Positions 1 to 9,138 of a stretch of DNA of 64,000 bases are shown in pieces. Position numbers and translations under genes: made by a program. This stretch comes from Wagnerdoeblera intermedia. GTDB taxonomy: Bacteria > Pseudomonadota > Alphaproteobacteria > Rhodobacterales > Rhodobacteraceae. The DNA lies in NCBI RefSeq assembly GCF_042647465.1, contig NZ_JBHRVN010000001.1. One strand, written 5' to 3'. Position 1 is the first letter of the stretch; the number at the start of each line of letters is the position of its first letter. The notes below the pieces were generated by a model. It saw only the letters and a list, made by a program, of their open reading frames with translations, was not told where the DNA came from and did no database searches.

Positions 1-1
1 C

Positions 2-1405
2 GTGCTGCCGGGGCTGGGGCCGATCGCCACCATATCCATGCTCCTGCCGCTGACCTTTGGTCTGTCGGCGGATGCCGCGCTCATCATGCTGGCGGGGATC
101 TATTACGGCTCACAATATGGCGGCTCGACCACCGCGATCCTCGTCAATCTGCCGGGCGAAGCCTCCTCCGTCGTCACGGCCATGGACGGCTATCAGATGG
201 CGCGGAAGGGCCGCGCGGGCGCGGCGCTGGCAACCGCCGCCATCGGCAGCTTTTTCGCAGGCACCGTCGGCACCATCCTGATCGCGGCCTTCGCGCCGGC
301 GCTTGCTGTGGTCGCGCTGAAATTCGGGCCGGTGGAATATTTCTCGCTGCTGGTGCTGGGGGTCATCGCCTCGATCATCCTTGCCAGCGGCTCTCTGCTG
401 AGCGCCTTCGGCATGATCCTGATCGGGCTGATGCTGGGCTTTGTCGGCACCGATGTGAACTCGGGCCTGCCGCGCTTCACCTTCGGCTCGATGGATATGA
501 TGGATGGCATTGATTTTGTCGTCGTCGCCATGGGGGTCTTCGGCATCGGCGAGATCATCGCCAACCTTGAGAATGAGCGCACCCGCGAAGTGATGGTCAA
601 AAGCGTCACCGGCCTGATGCCCACCCGCAGCGACTGGAAGCGGATCACCGGCCCGATCCTGCGCGGCACCGGGCTTGGCTCTGTGCTGGGGGTGCTGCCG
701 GGCGGCGGCGCGATGCTGGCGGCATTCGGCTCCTATGCGATGGAAAAGAAGCTCTCAAAAACGCCCCGGGAGTTTGGTCAAGGCGCGATTGAAGGCGTGG
801 CCGGTCCCGAGGCTGCCAATAACGCGGCCGCCCAGACCGCCTTTATCCCGATGCTGACGCTGGGCTTTCCGGGCAATGCCACCATGGCGCTGATGATCGG
901 CGCGCTGATCATTCAGGGCATCCAGCCCGGACCCGGCGTCATGGCCGAGCAGCCGGCGCTCTTCTGGGGCCTGATTGCCTCGATGTGGATCGGCAACCTG
1001 ATGCTGGTGATCCTCAACCTGCCGCTCGTCGGGCTTTGGGTGAAGCTGATCTCGATCCCCTATCACTTCCTCTATCCGGCGATCTGCATTTTCTGCGCGA
1101 TCGGGGTCTTCAGCCTGGCCAACAGCACCTTTGATGTCTGGATGATGGCGGCCTTTGGCGTGCTGGGCTATATCTTCCGCAAGCTCGATGCGGAGCCCGC
1201 GCCGATGCTGCTGGCGCTGATCCTTGGCCCGATGCTGGAGGAATATCTGCGCCGTGCGCTGCTCATCTCGCGTGGCGATGCGACGGTGTTTTTCACCCAG
1301 CCGATCAGCGCCGTGATGCTGGGCGCGGCGGCGCTGCTGCTGGCCGCAGTTCTGCTGCCCTCATTCCGCAAGACCCGCGAAGTTGCCTTCCAGGACGAAG
1401 ACTGA
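2..1405 (+). CDS. tctA: Tripartite tricarboxylate transporter permease TctA (5' truncated by window edge)
   Basis: Large integral-membrane subunit of a TTT-family transporter, which with TctB and a periplasmic TctC takes up carboxylates using an ion gradient. 467 residues are visible. Aligned by eye to the complete TctA at 4250-5776, about 35 N-terminal residues lie before the window. Family hallmarks are present: LPGLGP near the start, GIYYGSQYGGSTTAIL, a second VLPGGGA loop (about residue 235), and EGVAGPEAANNAA followed by PMLTLGFPGN (about residues 265-295), with hydrophobic helices throughout. It is followed 108 bp later, on the same strand, by a family III CoA-transferase. The second TctA of this window is clearly diverged from it, so they are not a recent duplication. 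The substrate cannot be read from sequence. Confidence 0.93.
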   Translation: MLPGLGPIATISMLLPLTFGLSADAALIMLAGIYYGSQYGGSTTAILVNLPGEASSVVTAMDGYQMARKGRAGAALATAAIGSFFAGTVGTILIAAFAPALAVVALKFGPVEYFSLLVLGVIASIILASGSLLSAFGMILIGLMLGFVGTDVNSGLPRFTFGSMDMMDGIDFVVVAMGVFGIGEIIANLENERTREVMVKSVTGLMPTRSDWKRITGPILRGTGLGSVLGVLPGGGAMLAAFGSYAMEKKLSKTPREFGQGAIEGVAGPEAANNAAAQTAFIPMLTLGFPGNATMALMIGALIIQGIQPGPGVMAEQPALFWGLIASMWIGNLMLVILNLPLVGLWVKLISIPYHFLYPAICIFCAIGVFSLANSTFDVWMMAAFGVLGYIFRKLDAEPAPMLLALILGPMLEEYLRRALLISRGDATVFFTQPISAVMLGAAALLLAAVLLPSFRKTREVAFQDED

Positions 1406-1513
1406 GCCCTGCGGGGGCTTGAACCTTCCGGGCGGGCCTGCGACATCCTGCCCGACTGCCAATCCTCCGGTCTGCTCTTTGCGGGCCGGAGCCAGCGACC
1501 CGGAACCGGCCCC

Positions 1514-2692
1514 ATGACCCATAGCCCCGAAGCCCCCGGCCCGCTTGAAGGCGTGACGGTCATCGACGTCACCCGGGTGCTGGCCGGCCCCTATGCCAGC
1601 ATGGTGCTGAGCGATCTGGGCGCCACCGTCATCAAAGTCGAAGCCCCCGGCAGCGGCGATGACAGCCGCGGCTTTGGTCCGGTTGTCGGCGGCACCTCGA
1701 CCTATTTTGCCTCAGTCAATCGCGGCAAGAAATCCATCGCCCTCGATCTCAAGGCGCCGGATGACCGGGCCATTCTGATGGATCTGCTCGCCACCGCCGA
1801 TGTGCTGCTGGAGAATTTCCGCCCCGGGGTCATGGAAAAACTTGGGCTGAGCTGGGAAGAGCTTGCGCCGAAATTTCCGCAGCTGATCTATGGCTCTGTC
1901 TCCGGATTTGGCCAGACCGGTCCTTACCGCGACCGCGCCGCCTATGACATCGTCGTCCAGGCCATGGGCGGCATGATGTCGGTGACCGGACCCGAAGATG
2001 GCCCGCCGGCCCGTGTCGGCACCTCCATCGGCGATGTGGGCGCGGGGGCCTTTCTCGCGCTTGGAGTGACATCGGCGCTTTATGCCCGCAGCCGCAGCGG
2101 CAAGGGGCGGCGCATCGATATCTCCATGCTCGACTGCCAGGTGGCTCTGCTCGAAAATGCCGTTACCCGCTACGGCGCCACCGGCGAGCTGCCGCGCCCG
2201 ATGGGCAGCAAACATCCCCTGATCGCGCCCTTTCAGGCCTTTCGCACCGCCGATGACTGGCTGGTGATTGCCGCCGGAAATGACCGGCTCTTTGCACGCT
2301 TCACCGCCGCGATCGGGCGGGCCGAACTTGCGCAAAATCCGCTCTTCCTCAAGCGGACGGATCGTCAACGCCATCACCAGGCGCTGGAGATTGAGATTGA
2401 GCTCACGCTGGCCACGCGATCGCGCGACGAATGGCTCAGCCTTCTGCAGGCCGAGGGCATTCCCTGCGGGCCGATCCGCAATGTCGCCGATCTGATGGAG
2501 GATCCGCAACTTGCCGCAAGACAGATGATCTGCGAGACCCGCGACAGCGCCGGGCAGCGGTTTCAGGTGGTGGGAAATCCGGTCAAAATTTCAGGCTATG
2601 ACGACCGCCCCGAGCGCGGAGCGGTGCCCGATCTTGACCAGCACCGCGGCGAGATCCTGACAGCGCTTTATGGGCGCCCCCCCGCGCCCTGA
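1514..2692 (+). CDS. Family III CoA-transferase (CaiB/BaiF)
   Basis: Transfers CoA between carboxylic acids, cytoplasmic. The 392 residues match the usual length of the formyl-CoA transferase/CaiB family. The N-terminus reads PLEGVTVIDVTRVLAGPYAS, followed by LGATVIKVEAPGSGDDSR; the LLENFRPGVMEKLGLS and YGSVSGFGQTGPY motifs are typical. The likely catalytic aspartate lies in GTSIGDVGAGAF at about residue 175. It follows the truncated tctA and is convergent with the flavin reductase gene. With a permease upstream, it probably activates an imported acid to its CoA thioester; the acid is unknown. A C7 run at 2677-2683 lies in the last codons, so the exact C-terminus deserves care in view of the other homopolymer problems in this window. 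Confidence 0.93.
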   Translation: MTHSPEAPGPLEGVTVIDVTRVLAGPYASMVLSDLGATVIKVEAPGSGDDSRGFGPVVGGTSTYFASVNRGKKSIALDLKAPDDRAILMDLLATADVLLENFRPGVMEKLGLSWEELAPKFPQLIYGSVSGFGQTGPYRDRAAYDIVVQAMGGMMSVTGPEDGPPARVGTSIGDVGAGAFLALGVTSALYARSRSGKGRRIDISMLDCQVALLENAVTRYGATGELPRPMGSKHPLIAPFQAFRTADDWLVIAAGNDRLFARFTAAIGRAELAQNPLFLKRTDRQRHHQALEIEIELTLATRSRDEWLSLLQAEGIPCGPIRNVADLMEDPQLAARQMICETRDSAGQRFQVVGNPVKISGYDDRPERGAVPDLDQHRGEILTALYGRPPAP

Positions 2693-2710
2693 CACGGGGG
2701 GACCTGATCC

Positions 2711-3319
2711 TCAACCCGGATAATCGCTCGGGCGGATCATCTCAAAGCTCTCGCTGAGGCTGTTGTAATCGCGATATCCCATTCGCGACAGCATCCCGGC
2801 GGCCACCACATCCACGCGGCCGTCTTTGATATAACGATCGTCGATATGGATGCCGGTCACCTGACCGATAAAGTGGATGTTGTTGGTATAGCTGCCATCG
2901 AGGAGTTTGATGCGGCGGAACTCCAGCAGGCGGCATTCAAAGGCGCAGACCGCCGTGGCCACGCGCGGGGCAGAGATGGTCACGCCTGCCGCCATCGGCA
3001 CATCGGCAAACTCAAACTCATTCACCTCAGGCGGCAGCGTCGCAGACGACAGGTTCAGCATCTGCGCATGCTCGCGCCCGGCCATATTGATGGTGAATTC
3101 CTTCGTCGCGATGATATTGCGTGAGGTGTCCTTCAACCCCTCAGACGAGAAGCCCAGCACCGGCGGCTTGCCGGAGATCGCATTGAAAAAGCTGTAGGGT
3201 GCCAGATTGGGGCGGCCTTCGGCATTGCGGGTCGAAATCCAGGCGATAGGGCGCGGCGCGACCAGGGCGGTGAAGGGATTGTGGGGCAGCGGTGCCCCGT
3301 CCTCGGGTCGGTAGAACAT
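2711..3319 (-). CDS. Flavin reductase-like protein (FMN-binding split barrel)
   Basis: A 202-residue member of the flavin reductase / DIM6-NTAB family, soluble proteins that bind FMN and reduce flavin or act with a monooxygenase. The N-terminal half shows the family pattern: FTALVAPRPIAWISTRN, NLAPYSFFNAISGKPPVLGFSS, then DTSRNIIATKEFTINMA and later IHFIGQVTGIHIDD. It is the last gene of the minus-strand block that starts at the GST or alpha/beta-hydrolase gene, 44 bp after the 2-hydroxyacid dehydrogenase. No partner oxygenase is obvious in the block, so its role there is open. Confidence 0.9.
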   Translation of the reverse strand: MFYRPEDGAPLPHNPFTALVAPRPIAWISTRNAEGRPNLAPYSFFNAISGKPPVLGFSSEGLKDTSRNIIATKEFTINMAGREHAQMLNLSSATLPPEVNEFEFADVPMAAGVTISAPRVATAVCAFECRLLEFRRIKLLDGSYTNNIHFIGQVTGIHIDDRYIKDGRVDVVAAGMLSRMGYRDYNSLSESFEMIRPSDYPG

Positions 3320-3363
3320 GGGTCTTTTCCTTGGCGCTCAACGCTTTGGGTGGGGCCAAAGGC

Positions 3364-4260
3364 TCAGGCGCGGCCATAAAAGGCGCGCGCTGCCTCCAGC
3401 AGGGTCCGGGCGATATCGCCCCGCGTTTCGCGGGTGATCGCGGCCGAATGGGGTTGCAGGACACAAGTCTCAAGCGTGGCAAACCGCGGATCGATCTGCG
3501 GCTCGCGGGCAAAGACGTCAAGCCCCGCACCGGCGATCGCCCCGCTTTGAAGCGCGGTGATCAGCGCCTCTTCATCAACGACCGAGCCGCGGGCGATATT
3601 GATCAGCCAGCCCTCAGGACCAAGCGCGCTGAGGATGCCCGCGTCGATCAGCCCCGCCGTCTCCGCGCCGCCTGCCACGGTGACGACCAGGACATCGGCC
3701 CAGGCCGCCAGTTCGCTCAGCGAAGAGGCCCGCGCCCAGGGCCCGGGCTTCTCGCTACGGGAATGATAGCGCACCTCCATCTCCAGGGCAGAGGCGCGTT
3801 CGGCCACCCGGCGACCGATGCGGCCAAGGCCAACGACGCCCAGACGGGTCCCCTTGATGCGACGCCCGGGGCCGAAACGCTCCGGCCCCCAACGGCCCTC
3901 GCGCACGAAACGGTCCGCGGCCACCGTGCGGCGCAGCAGCGCATAGGTCAGCGCAATCGCCGTATCGGCGGTGTCTTCCGTCACGGCGTCGGGCGTATTG
4001 ACCACCCGAATGCCCCGCGCCTGAGCGGCGGCGAGGTCGATTTTCTCAAGCCCCGTGCCATTGCATAAGATCAGCTTCAGGCCCCGCAGAGCCGCCATCT
4101 GCGCCTCTGTAAAGCCGGCCATGGAGGTGGTCACCGCCACTTCGGCGGACATTCCCTCGGGAAGATCCGTCACCAGAGTGAATTCCGCGCTCAGCACGCT
4201 TTGCAATTCAGGCGGAATGGCGCAGGTCACCAGCAGCGCCGGGGTCATATCAGGGGTCAA
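3364..4260 (-). CDS. D-2-hydroxyacid dehydrogenase (NAD(P)-dependent)
   Basis: Oxidises or reduces a 2-hydroxy/2-oxo acid pair in the cytoplasm. At 298 residues it is slightly short for the D-isomer-specific dehydrogenase family (about 310-330). The Rossmann motif VVGLGRIGRRVAERA is at about residue 150. The catalytic triad is visible: Arg in NIARGSVVDEEAL, Glu in LDVFAREP and His in LQPHSAAITRE. It overlaps the start region of the downstream-oriented tctA gene by 11 bp (4250-4260), indicating translational coupling. It belongs to the TTT/hydro-lyase block and is a candidate for handling a hydroxy acid made by the hydratases. Confidence 0.93.
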   Translation of the reverse strand: MTPDMTPALLVTCAIPPELQSVLSAEFTLVTDLPEGMSAEVAVTTSMAGFTEAQMAALRGLKLILCNGTGLEKIDLAAAQARGIRVVNTPDAVTEDTADTAIALTYALLRRTVAADRFVREGRWGPERFGPGRRIKGTRLGVVGLGRIGRRVAERASALEMEVRYHSRSEKPGPWARASSLSELAAWADVLVVTVAGGAETAGLIDAGILSALGPEGWLINIARGSVVDEEALITALQSGAIAGAGLDVFAREPQIDPRFATLETCVLQPHSAAITRETRGDIARTLLEAARAFYGRA

Positions 4261-5776
4261 GGCTCGCCTCCGCAGCGGTATGGGTGCCCGTGCGCAACAG
4301 CCGAAGGACCGAGCGCAGCGACATAAAGAAGATCACCGCCGTAATGATCAGCAAAACGGCGCTGATCGGGCGTTCGAGAAAGATCGAGAGCTTACCCCGG
4401 GACATCAGCATCGCGCGGGAGAAATGCTCCTCCATCAGCGGCCCGAGCACGAACCCGAGCAGGATCGGCGCCGGAGGATAGCCAAAGCGCAGCAGCACCA
4501 GACCCAAAGCGCCAAAGGCCACCACCAGCCAGATATCAAAGACCTGCTGCTTGATCGCAAAGACGCCCATACAGATGAAAAACAGGATCAGCGGGTAGAG
4601 AAACCGGTAGGGCACCGTCAGCAGCCGCACCCAAAGCCCGATCAGCGGAATGTTCAGGAAGAGCAAAAACACATTGCCGATCCAGAAGGAGGCGATCAGC
4701 CCCCAGAACATCACCGGCTGTTCGGTCAGAAACCGCGGTCCCGGCACGATGCCGTGCATGATCATCGCGCCCAGCAGAAAGGCCATCAGCGCATCACCCG
4801 GAATACCAAGCGACAGGGTCGGCATGAAGGCCGCCTGAACGGCAGAGTTATTCGCCGCCTCCGGTGCCACCACCCCCTCAATCGCGCCTTTGCCAAAGCG
4901 CGAGGGGTCTTTGGAGACCTTCTTCTCGGTCGCATAGGCCATGAAGGTGGCAATCGTGGCCCCGGCCCCCGGCAACGCGCCGATCACGGCCCCGATGCCG
5001 GTGCCGCGCAGGGTGGGCATGACGCTGTCTTTGACGTCTTTGCGGGTCGGCATCATCCTGCGAAAGGTGATCTCGCGGGCCGACATGGGTTTATTGTCGC
5101 TTTTCCCGATCGAGCCGATGATTTCGGTCAGCCCGAACATCCCCATGGCAATGGCCACAAGGCTGATGCCCTCGGTCAGCTCAAGCTGGCCAAAGGTATA
5201 GCGCAGCGCCCCGCTGTTGAGATCCATCCCCACGGTGCCAAGCGCCAGTCCGAAGGCCACCATCGCAAGGCTTTTGATCGGCGAGCCGGGCGCGACCGTG
5301 GCCGCCATGACCAGACCCATGGCCATGATCATGAAATATTCCACTGAGGACATTTTCAGGGCCACCGCCGCGACCAGTGGCGTTGCCACCATCATGATCA
5401 GGATCGCAATCGATCCGCCCACAAATGAGCAGATCGTGGTCATGAAAAGCGCAACCCCGGCCCGACCCTGTTTGGCCATCGGATAGCCATCCAGACAGGT
5501 CACCGCAGAGGTCACCGAGCCTGGCACATTGAGCAGGATCGACGCCGTGGAGGAGCCATATTGTGCGCCGTAAAAGATCCCGGCCAGCATGATCAGACCG
5601 ACGGTCGGATCCATGTAAAAGGTCAGCGGCAGACAAAGCGCCACAGCGGTCAGCGCACCGACCCCCGGCAGAACCCCGATGAAGGTGCCGATGGTCACAC
5701 CGACAAAGCACATCAGCAGCGCATCAAAGGCAAAAGCGCGCTCAAAGCCGGAAAGGATATGGGCAAATTCAACCAT
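4250..5776 (-). CDS. tctA: Tripartite tricarboxylate transporter permease TctA
   Basis: Complete 508-residue TctA, the large permease of a TTT system. It has about a dozen hydrophobic helices, two LPGxGA loops (VLPGVGALTAV near residue 38 and ALPGAGATIAT near residue 265), the GIFYGAQYGSSTASILLNVPG stretch split over residues 75-95, and EGVVAPEAANNSAVQ with LSLGIPGDALMA. It lies 3 bp downstream of tctB, and tctC is three genes upstream, so all three TTT subunits are in this operon. Confidence 0.96.
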   Translation of the reverse strand: MVEFAHILSGFERAFAFDALLMCFVGVTIGTFIGVLPGVGALTAVALCLPLTFYMDPTVGLIMLAGIFYGAQYGSSTASILLNVPGSVTSAVTCLDGYPMAKQGRAGVALFMTTICSFVGGSIAILIMMVATPLVAAVALKMSSVEYFMIMAMGLVMAATVAPGSPIKSLAMVAFGLALGTVGMDLNSGALRYTFGQLELTEGISLVAIAMGMFGLTEIIGSIGKSDNKPMSAREITFRRMMPTRKDVKDSVMPTLRGTGIGAVIGALPGAGATIATFMAYATEKKVSKDPSRFGKGAIEGVVAPEAANNSAVQAAFMPTLSLGIPGDALMAFLLGAMIMHGIVPGPRFLTEQPVMFWGLIASFWIGNVFLLFLNIPLIGLWVRLLTVPYRFLYPLILFFICMGVFAIKQQVFDIWLVVAFGALGLVLLRFGYPPAPILLGFVLGPLMEEHFSRAMLMSRGKLSIFLERPISAVLLIITAVIFFMSLRSVLRLLRTGTHTAAEASLDP

Positions 5777-5779
5777 GGC

Positions 5780-6241
5780 TCACCACCAGAAGGGTTGCAG
5801 CGGCAGGCGCAGGCCCAGGATGAAGACACCCCAGGAAAAGAGACCCGCCATCAGGCTGAGAATGAAGCCGCCGAGGACCGGGTTGCCCGGTTCGGCAAAG
5901 CGGCTGATAAAGACGAGCGCAAAGCTTGCCGGCACAAGTCCCAGCGGTTTCACGATCAGCGCGAAGACCAGCAAGGCTCCGAAGCAGACCAGCAGGACGC
6001 GCGGTCGGATCGCGGGGGGGCGCGCGGTGGAATAGCGCGCCTCCAGCCCGCAGCAGATCCCGAAAAAGACCATCAGCCAGCCGGCCGCACTCGGAAAAAA
6101 GCCCGGCCCGATCCGGCGGAAACTGCCGGTGCCGAACTGGCCTCCGGTGACGATCAGGGTCACGCCGATTGCGACGATGACACCGGCGATCGCCAGTTCC
6201 CAATAGTTCAGCTTCCTGGCTGTCTGCGCGCCGCCGCTCAT
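5780..6241 (-). CDS. tctB: Tripartite tricarboxylate transporter small subunit TctB
   Basis: 153-residue small membrane subunit of the TTT transporter, with four predicted helices: residues about 15-33, 52-66, 80-100 and 120-145. The short motif RIGPGFFPSAAGWLM after helix 1 is characteristic of TctB. It overlaps the leuD-like gene by 4 bp and is followed by tctA, so permease and hydro-lyase subunits are interleaved in one transcription unit. Confidence 0.94.
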   Translation of the reverse strand: MSGGAQTARKLNYWELAIAGVIVAIGVTLIVTGGQFGTGSFRRIGPGFFPSAAGWLMVFFGICCGLEARYSTARPPAIRPRVLLVCFGALLVFALIVKPLGLVPASFALVFISRFAEPGNPVLGGFILSLMAGLFSWGVFILGLRLPLQPFWW

Positions 6242-6756
6242 GGTGCGATCCTGTCTGAAAAGCGTTTTTGCAAAGCGGCGGCCAGTCCCCCGGCCTGCCA
6301 GACTTCGATCATCTGCGGCGCAAAGGGGCGAAAGCCCAGCCGCGCGCCGGTGGCAGGATTTTCAACCTCGCCCTTCGCCATATCAAGGCGCAGCTCCTGA
6401 TGATCCGCGCAAAGACCGGTGATGCCCGGGCAGACCACAATCGGCAGACCGGCATTGAGCGCCTTGCGCACGAAGGCGGAATCCGTGCTTTCCACCAGAC
6501 AGGCCGCAACCCCGCATTCGCGCATGGCAACGCAGGCATGGGGGTGGCTGTGATGGCCGAAGTTCTTACCCGCAACGACGAAATCGCCCGGCTGAACGCC
6601 GGCGCGGAATTCGGGGCGGATGGTGGCAAAACACATCGCGCGCAGAGCGGGGATGTCGAAAGAGCCGAGGTCAGGCACCTGCGAATATTGGATAATTCCG
6701 TCATCCGCGCTGATGTTATCGCCAAAAAGCCAGGCTCTGCCGGTCAGGACGAGCAT
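6238..6756 (-). CDS. Aconitase-family hydro-lyase small (swivel) subunit, LeuD-like
   Basis: 172-residue swivel-domain subunit of a two-subunit aconitase-superfamily hydro-lyase (3-isopropylmalate dehydratase, homoaconitase, dimethylmaleate or citraconate hydratase type). Diagnostic features are FGDNISADDGIIQYS at residues 11-25, and the GDFVVAGKNFGHHSHP loop that carries the substrate-contacting residues. The catalytic partner is the LeuC-like protein at 7876-9138; a TctC gene lies between the two. Location with transport genes and no leucine genes argues for catabolic use, not leucine synthesis. Confidence 0.88.
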   Translation of the reverse strand: MLVLTGRAWLFGDNISADDGIIQYSQVPDLGSFDIPALRAMCFATIRPEFRAGVQPGDFVVAGKNFGHHSHPHACVAMRECGVAACLVESTDSAFVRKALNAGLPIVVCPGITGLCADHQELRLDMAKGEVENPATGARLGFRPFAPQMIEVWQAGGLAAALQKRFSDRIAP

Positions 6757-6828
6757 CGTCTTTCCTTCCTGTTAAGGGCCATGGGGCCCCGGCAACGGGC
6801 GCGGCGTCAGCCGCCGCGCCCCTGCGGC

Positions 6829-7803
6829 TCAGTCAGCGTTGCGCACGCCGGATTTTTCGATGATGCCGCCGACGGTTTCCGCATCGCTCGCCACGAAGGC
6901 TGCGAAATCTGCGCTCGGCAGATAGAAGGGATCGACCCCGGCGGTGGTCAGGCGGTTCAGGACCTCGGAGTCCTGCATGGCCTTGGCAAGTGCTGCGTCA
7001 AGCTTTGCCACCACAGCCTCGGGCAGACCTTTGGGGCCCGCAACGCCGTACCAGGTGCCCATCTCATAGTCCTGGAAGCCCAGCTCGCCCATCGTCGGCA
7101 GATCCGGCAGCTGCGGCGAACGTTTGGTGGAGGCAATCGCCAGGGCCTTCAGATCGCCCGACCGGATGTGCGGCACCAGCGCGGTCGCATTCATAAAGCC
7201 GATATCGACATTGCCTGCGAGCAGGTCCACCGTCGCCGGGGCCACCCCCTGATAGGGCATATGCAACATGCTCGCACCGATCTCATCGGCGAACATCAGC
7301 CCGATCATATGCGGCAGCGAGCCGGGCCCGACCGAGCTGTAGCTGATGGCTTCCGGCTCTTTCAGGGCGGCCTCTTTGATCTTCTCAAGGCTGTCGAGAC
7401 CGCCTTTGGCCGAAGTTACGAGGATATTCGGCACGTTCACAACGCGGCTCACATAGCTGAAAGCCTCAGCACCCGAATACCCCGCATCGGCGTTCAGCGC
7501 CGGGGCAATCACAAAGGTCGGCGAGCCCGCGATGATGAGCGTATGCCCGTCCGCCTCTGCCGAAGCCACCGCTTTGCCCGCAATCGCGGTCGAGCCGCCG
7601 GTGCGGTTATCGACAACCACGGGCTGGCCCAGTTCGCGGGTCAGCGATTCTGCCAGCGTGCGCGCGATCAGATCCGCCGCGCCTCCGGCCGCATAGGGGT
7701 TGATCAGCGTGACCGTCCGGTTCGGCCAGGTGTCAGCCGAAGCCTGAGACAGGCCGAATGCGGCAAAAGCGGCCGCCAGTATCAATGATTTCTTCATATC
7801 CAT
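6829..7803 (-). CDS. tctC: TTT periplasmic substrate-binding protein TctC (Bug family)
   Basis: Periplasmic receptor of the TTT transporter encoded by tctA and tctB downstream. 324 residues starting with a signal peptide (MDMKKSLILAAAFAAFGLSQASA). The mature start has WPNRTVTLINPYAAGGAAD, the phosphate/carboxylate-ligand loop typical of Bug proteins, followed by VVDNRTGGSTAIAGKAVA. A second landmark is LPHMIGLMFADEIGASMLHMPYQG. It sits between the LeuC-like and LeuD-like genes, so import and dehydration are probably co-regulated. Confidence 0.95.
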   Translation of the reverse strand: MDMKKSLILAAAFAAFGLSQASADTWPNRTVTLINPYAAGGAADLIARTLAESLTRELGQPVVVDNRTGGSTAIAGKAVASAEADGHTLIIAGSPTFVIAPALNADAGYSGAEAFSYVSRVVNVPNILVTSAKGGLDSLEKIKEAALKEPEAISYSSVGPGSLPHMIGLMFADEIGASMLHMPYQGVAPATVDLLAGNVDIGFMNATALVPHIRSGDLKALAIASTKRSPQLPDLPTMGELGFQDYEMGTWYGVAGPKGLPEAVVAKLDAALAKAMQDSEVLNRLTTAGVDPFYLPSADFAAFVASDAETVGGIIEKSGVRNAD

Positions 7804-7875
7804 CCTCCCAAAATGGCCCTTTGCGGGCTTCGCCGGTGCCGCCCTCTCCCCGCGACGGCACCGGCCGTGCCTTGA

Positions 7876-9138
7876 TCAGCCGGTCAGGCTGCGCGGATCC
7901 GTCATCACCCCGCGCAGGGCTGAGGCCGCGACCGTCAGCGGGCTTGCCAGATAGGCGCGCGCGTCCTGGTGCCCGTGGCGGCCGTTGTAGTTCATCTGAT
8001 GGGTGGAGATCTGAACCTCCCCCGCATTGAGGAAGCCCTCATAGCCCCAGCAGGTCGTGCAGCCCGGCGCGAGGATCGTGGCCCCCGCTTCGGTCAGATC
8101 GGCCAGAACCCCCTCGCGGGAGGCCTGGGCATAGATCTCCCGGCTGCCTGGCGTCACATAAAGCGTGACATGGCCTGCGATTTTCTTTCCGCGCAGCACA
8201 GAGGCTGCGGCGCGCAGATCCTCCATCCGGGAATTGGCGCAGGTGCCGATGCAGGCCTGATCGATGTGCTGACCGATGAACTCCGTGACCGGGCGGGCCA
8301 GATGCAGCGCCGGGGGCGGCGTGATCATCGGCTCAAGGCGCGAGAGGTCATAGACGGCCTCAAAGTCATACTGCGCGTCCGGATCCGCCTCGAGCCCGGG
8401 CAGCTCCGCCTCTCCGGTGCGGGCGCGGGCATAGGCCATCGCCAGATCATCAAGCGGCATCAGCGCCGTGTCGGCCCCGGCATGATAGGAACAGGCCAGC
8501 AGGGACTGTCGCTCATCAAGGCTCAGCCCGGCGATCGCGGACCCGCAGTATTCGATGCAGGCCTGGGCCAGCCGGTCGCCTTCGGCGTAATCGCGGATGA
8601 TGCATTGCACCAGATCGCGGGCCATGACCCCCCGGGGCAGCGCCCCCTCAAGCCGGATGCGGACCGAGCGCGGCACCATCATCCAGTTGCTCTCTGAAAG
8701 CTGCGTGACCACCACCTCAGACGACATGGCAATATTGAGCGCGCCGACCACACCGACGGTCGCGATATTCGGCTCGTCCGAGAAAACCAGCGCGCCGGGG
8801 CGCGCGAAGCCGTTTTCGGTCATCATATGGTGCCTGAGCCCGCTGCCCGCGCCGAAGAAATGCGCGCCCTGTTCGGTGGCAAAATCCCGCATCTCGCGGT
8901 GGGCCTGGTAATAGGGCGTGCCCATACCGGCAGAGGTCGTATGATCCACCACCATCACCACCCGCTCAGGCCGGGCGAGCTTTGAGCAGCCCGCGCGCTG
9001 CATGATCGCCTTGCGCGCCGACCAGGAAATCTCCTGGCAGACGGTGTAATCGGGCGTCACGGTGACATATTCCCCGGGCCGCACCAGCGGCAGACCCGCC
9101 GCACGGGCGACGATCTTTTCGGCCATGGTCATGCCCAT
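7876..9138 (-). CDS. Aconitase-family hydro-lyase large subunit, LeuC-like
   Basis: 420-residue [4Fe-4S] hydro-lyase large subunit of the HacA/LeuC family. Cluster ligands are visible as CIGTCANSRMEDLR (about residue 300; the family norm is IGSCTNGR) and APGCTTCWG (about residue 365; the norm is GPxCGPCLG). The VDHTTSAG segment near residue 78 corresponds to the active-site His motif. The variant Cys motifs suggest a subfamily other than true isopropylmalate isomerase. It overlaps the upstream fumarase-like beta gene by 10 bp. Possible reactions are reversible hydration of a methyl- or dimethyl-maleate-type diacid; the sequence does not decide. Confidence 0.9.
   Translation of the reverse strand: MGMTMAEKIVARAAGLPLVRPGEYVTVTPDYTVCQEISWSARKAIMQRAGCSKLARPERVVMVVDHTTSAGMGTPYYQAHREMRDFATEQGAHFFGAGSGLRHHMMTENGFARPGALVFSDEPNIATVGVVGALNIAMSSEVVVTQLSESNWMMVPRSVRIRLEGALPRGVMARDLVQCIIRDYAEGDRLAQACIEYCGSAIAGLSLDERQSLLACSYHAGADTALMPLDDLAMAYARARTGEAELPGLEADPDAQYDFEAVYDLSRLEPMITPPPALHLARPVTEFIGQHIDQACIGTCANSRMEDLRAAASVLRGKKIAGHVTLYVTPGSREIYAQASREGVLADLTEAGATILAPGCTTCWGYEGFLNAGEVQISTHQMNYNGRHGHQDARAYLASPLTVAASALRGVMTDPRSLTG

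Noticed and set aside
4055..5347. A 430-codon open frame opposite tctA and the hydroxyacid dehydrogenase
   Set aside because: Antisense to two well-supported genes, with a low-complexity Gln/Arg/His-rich product.
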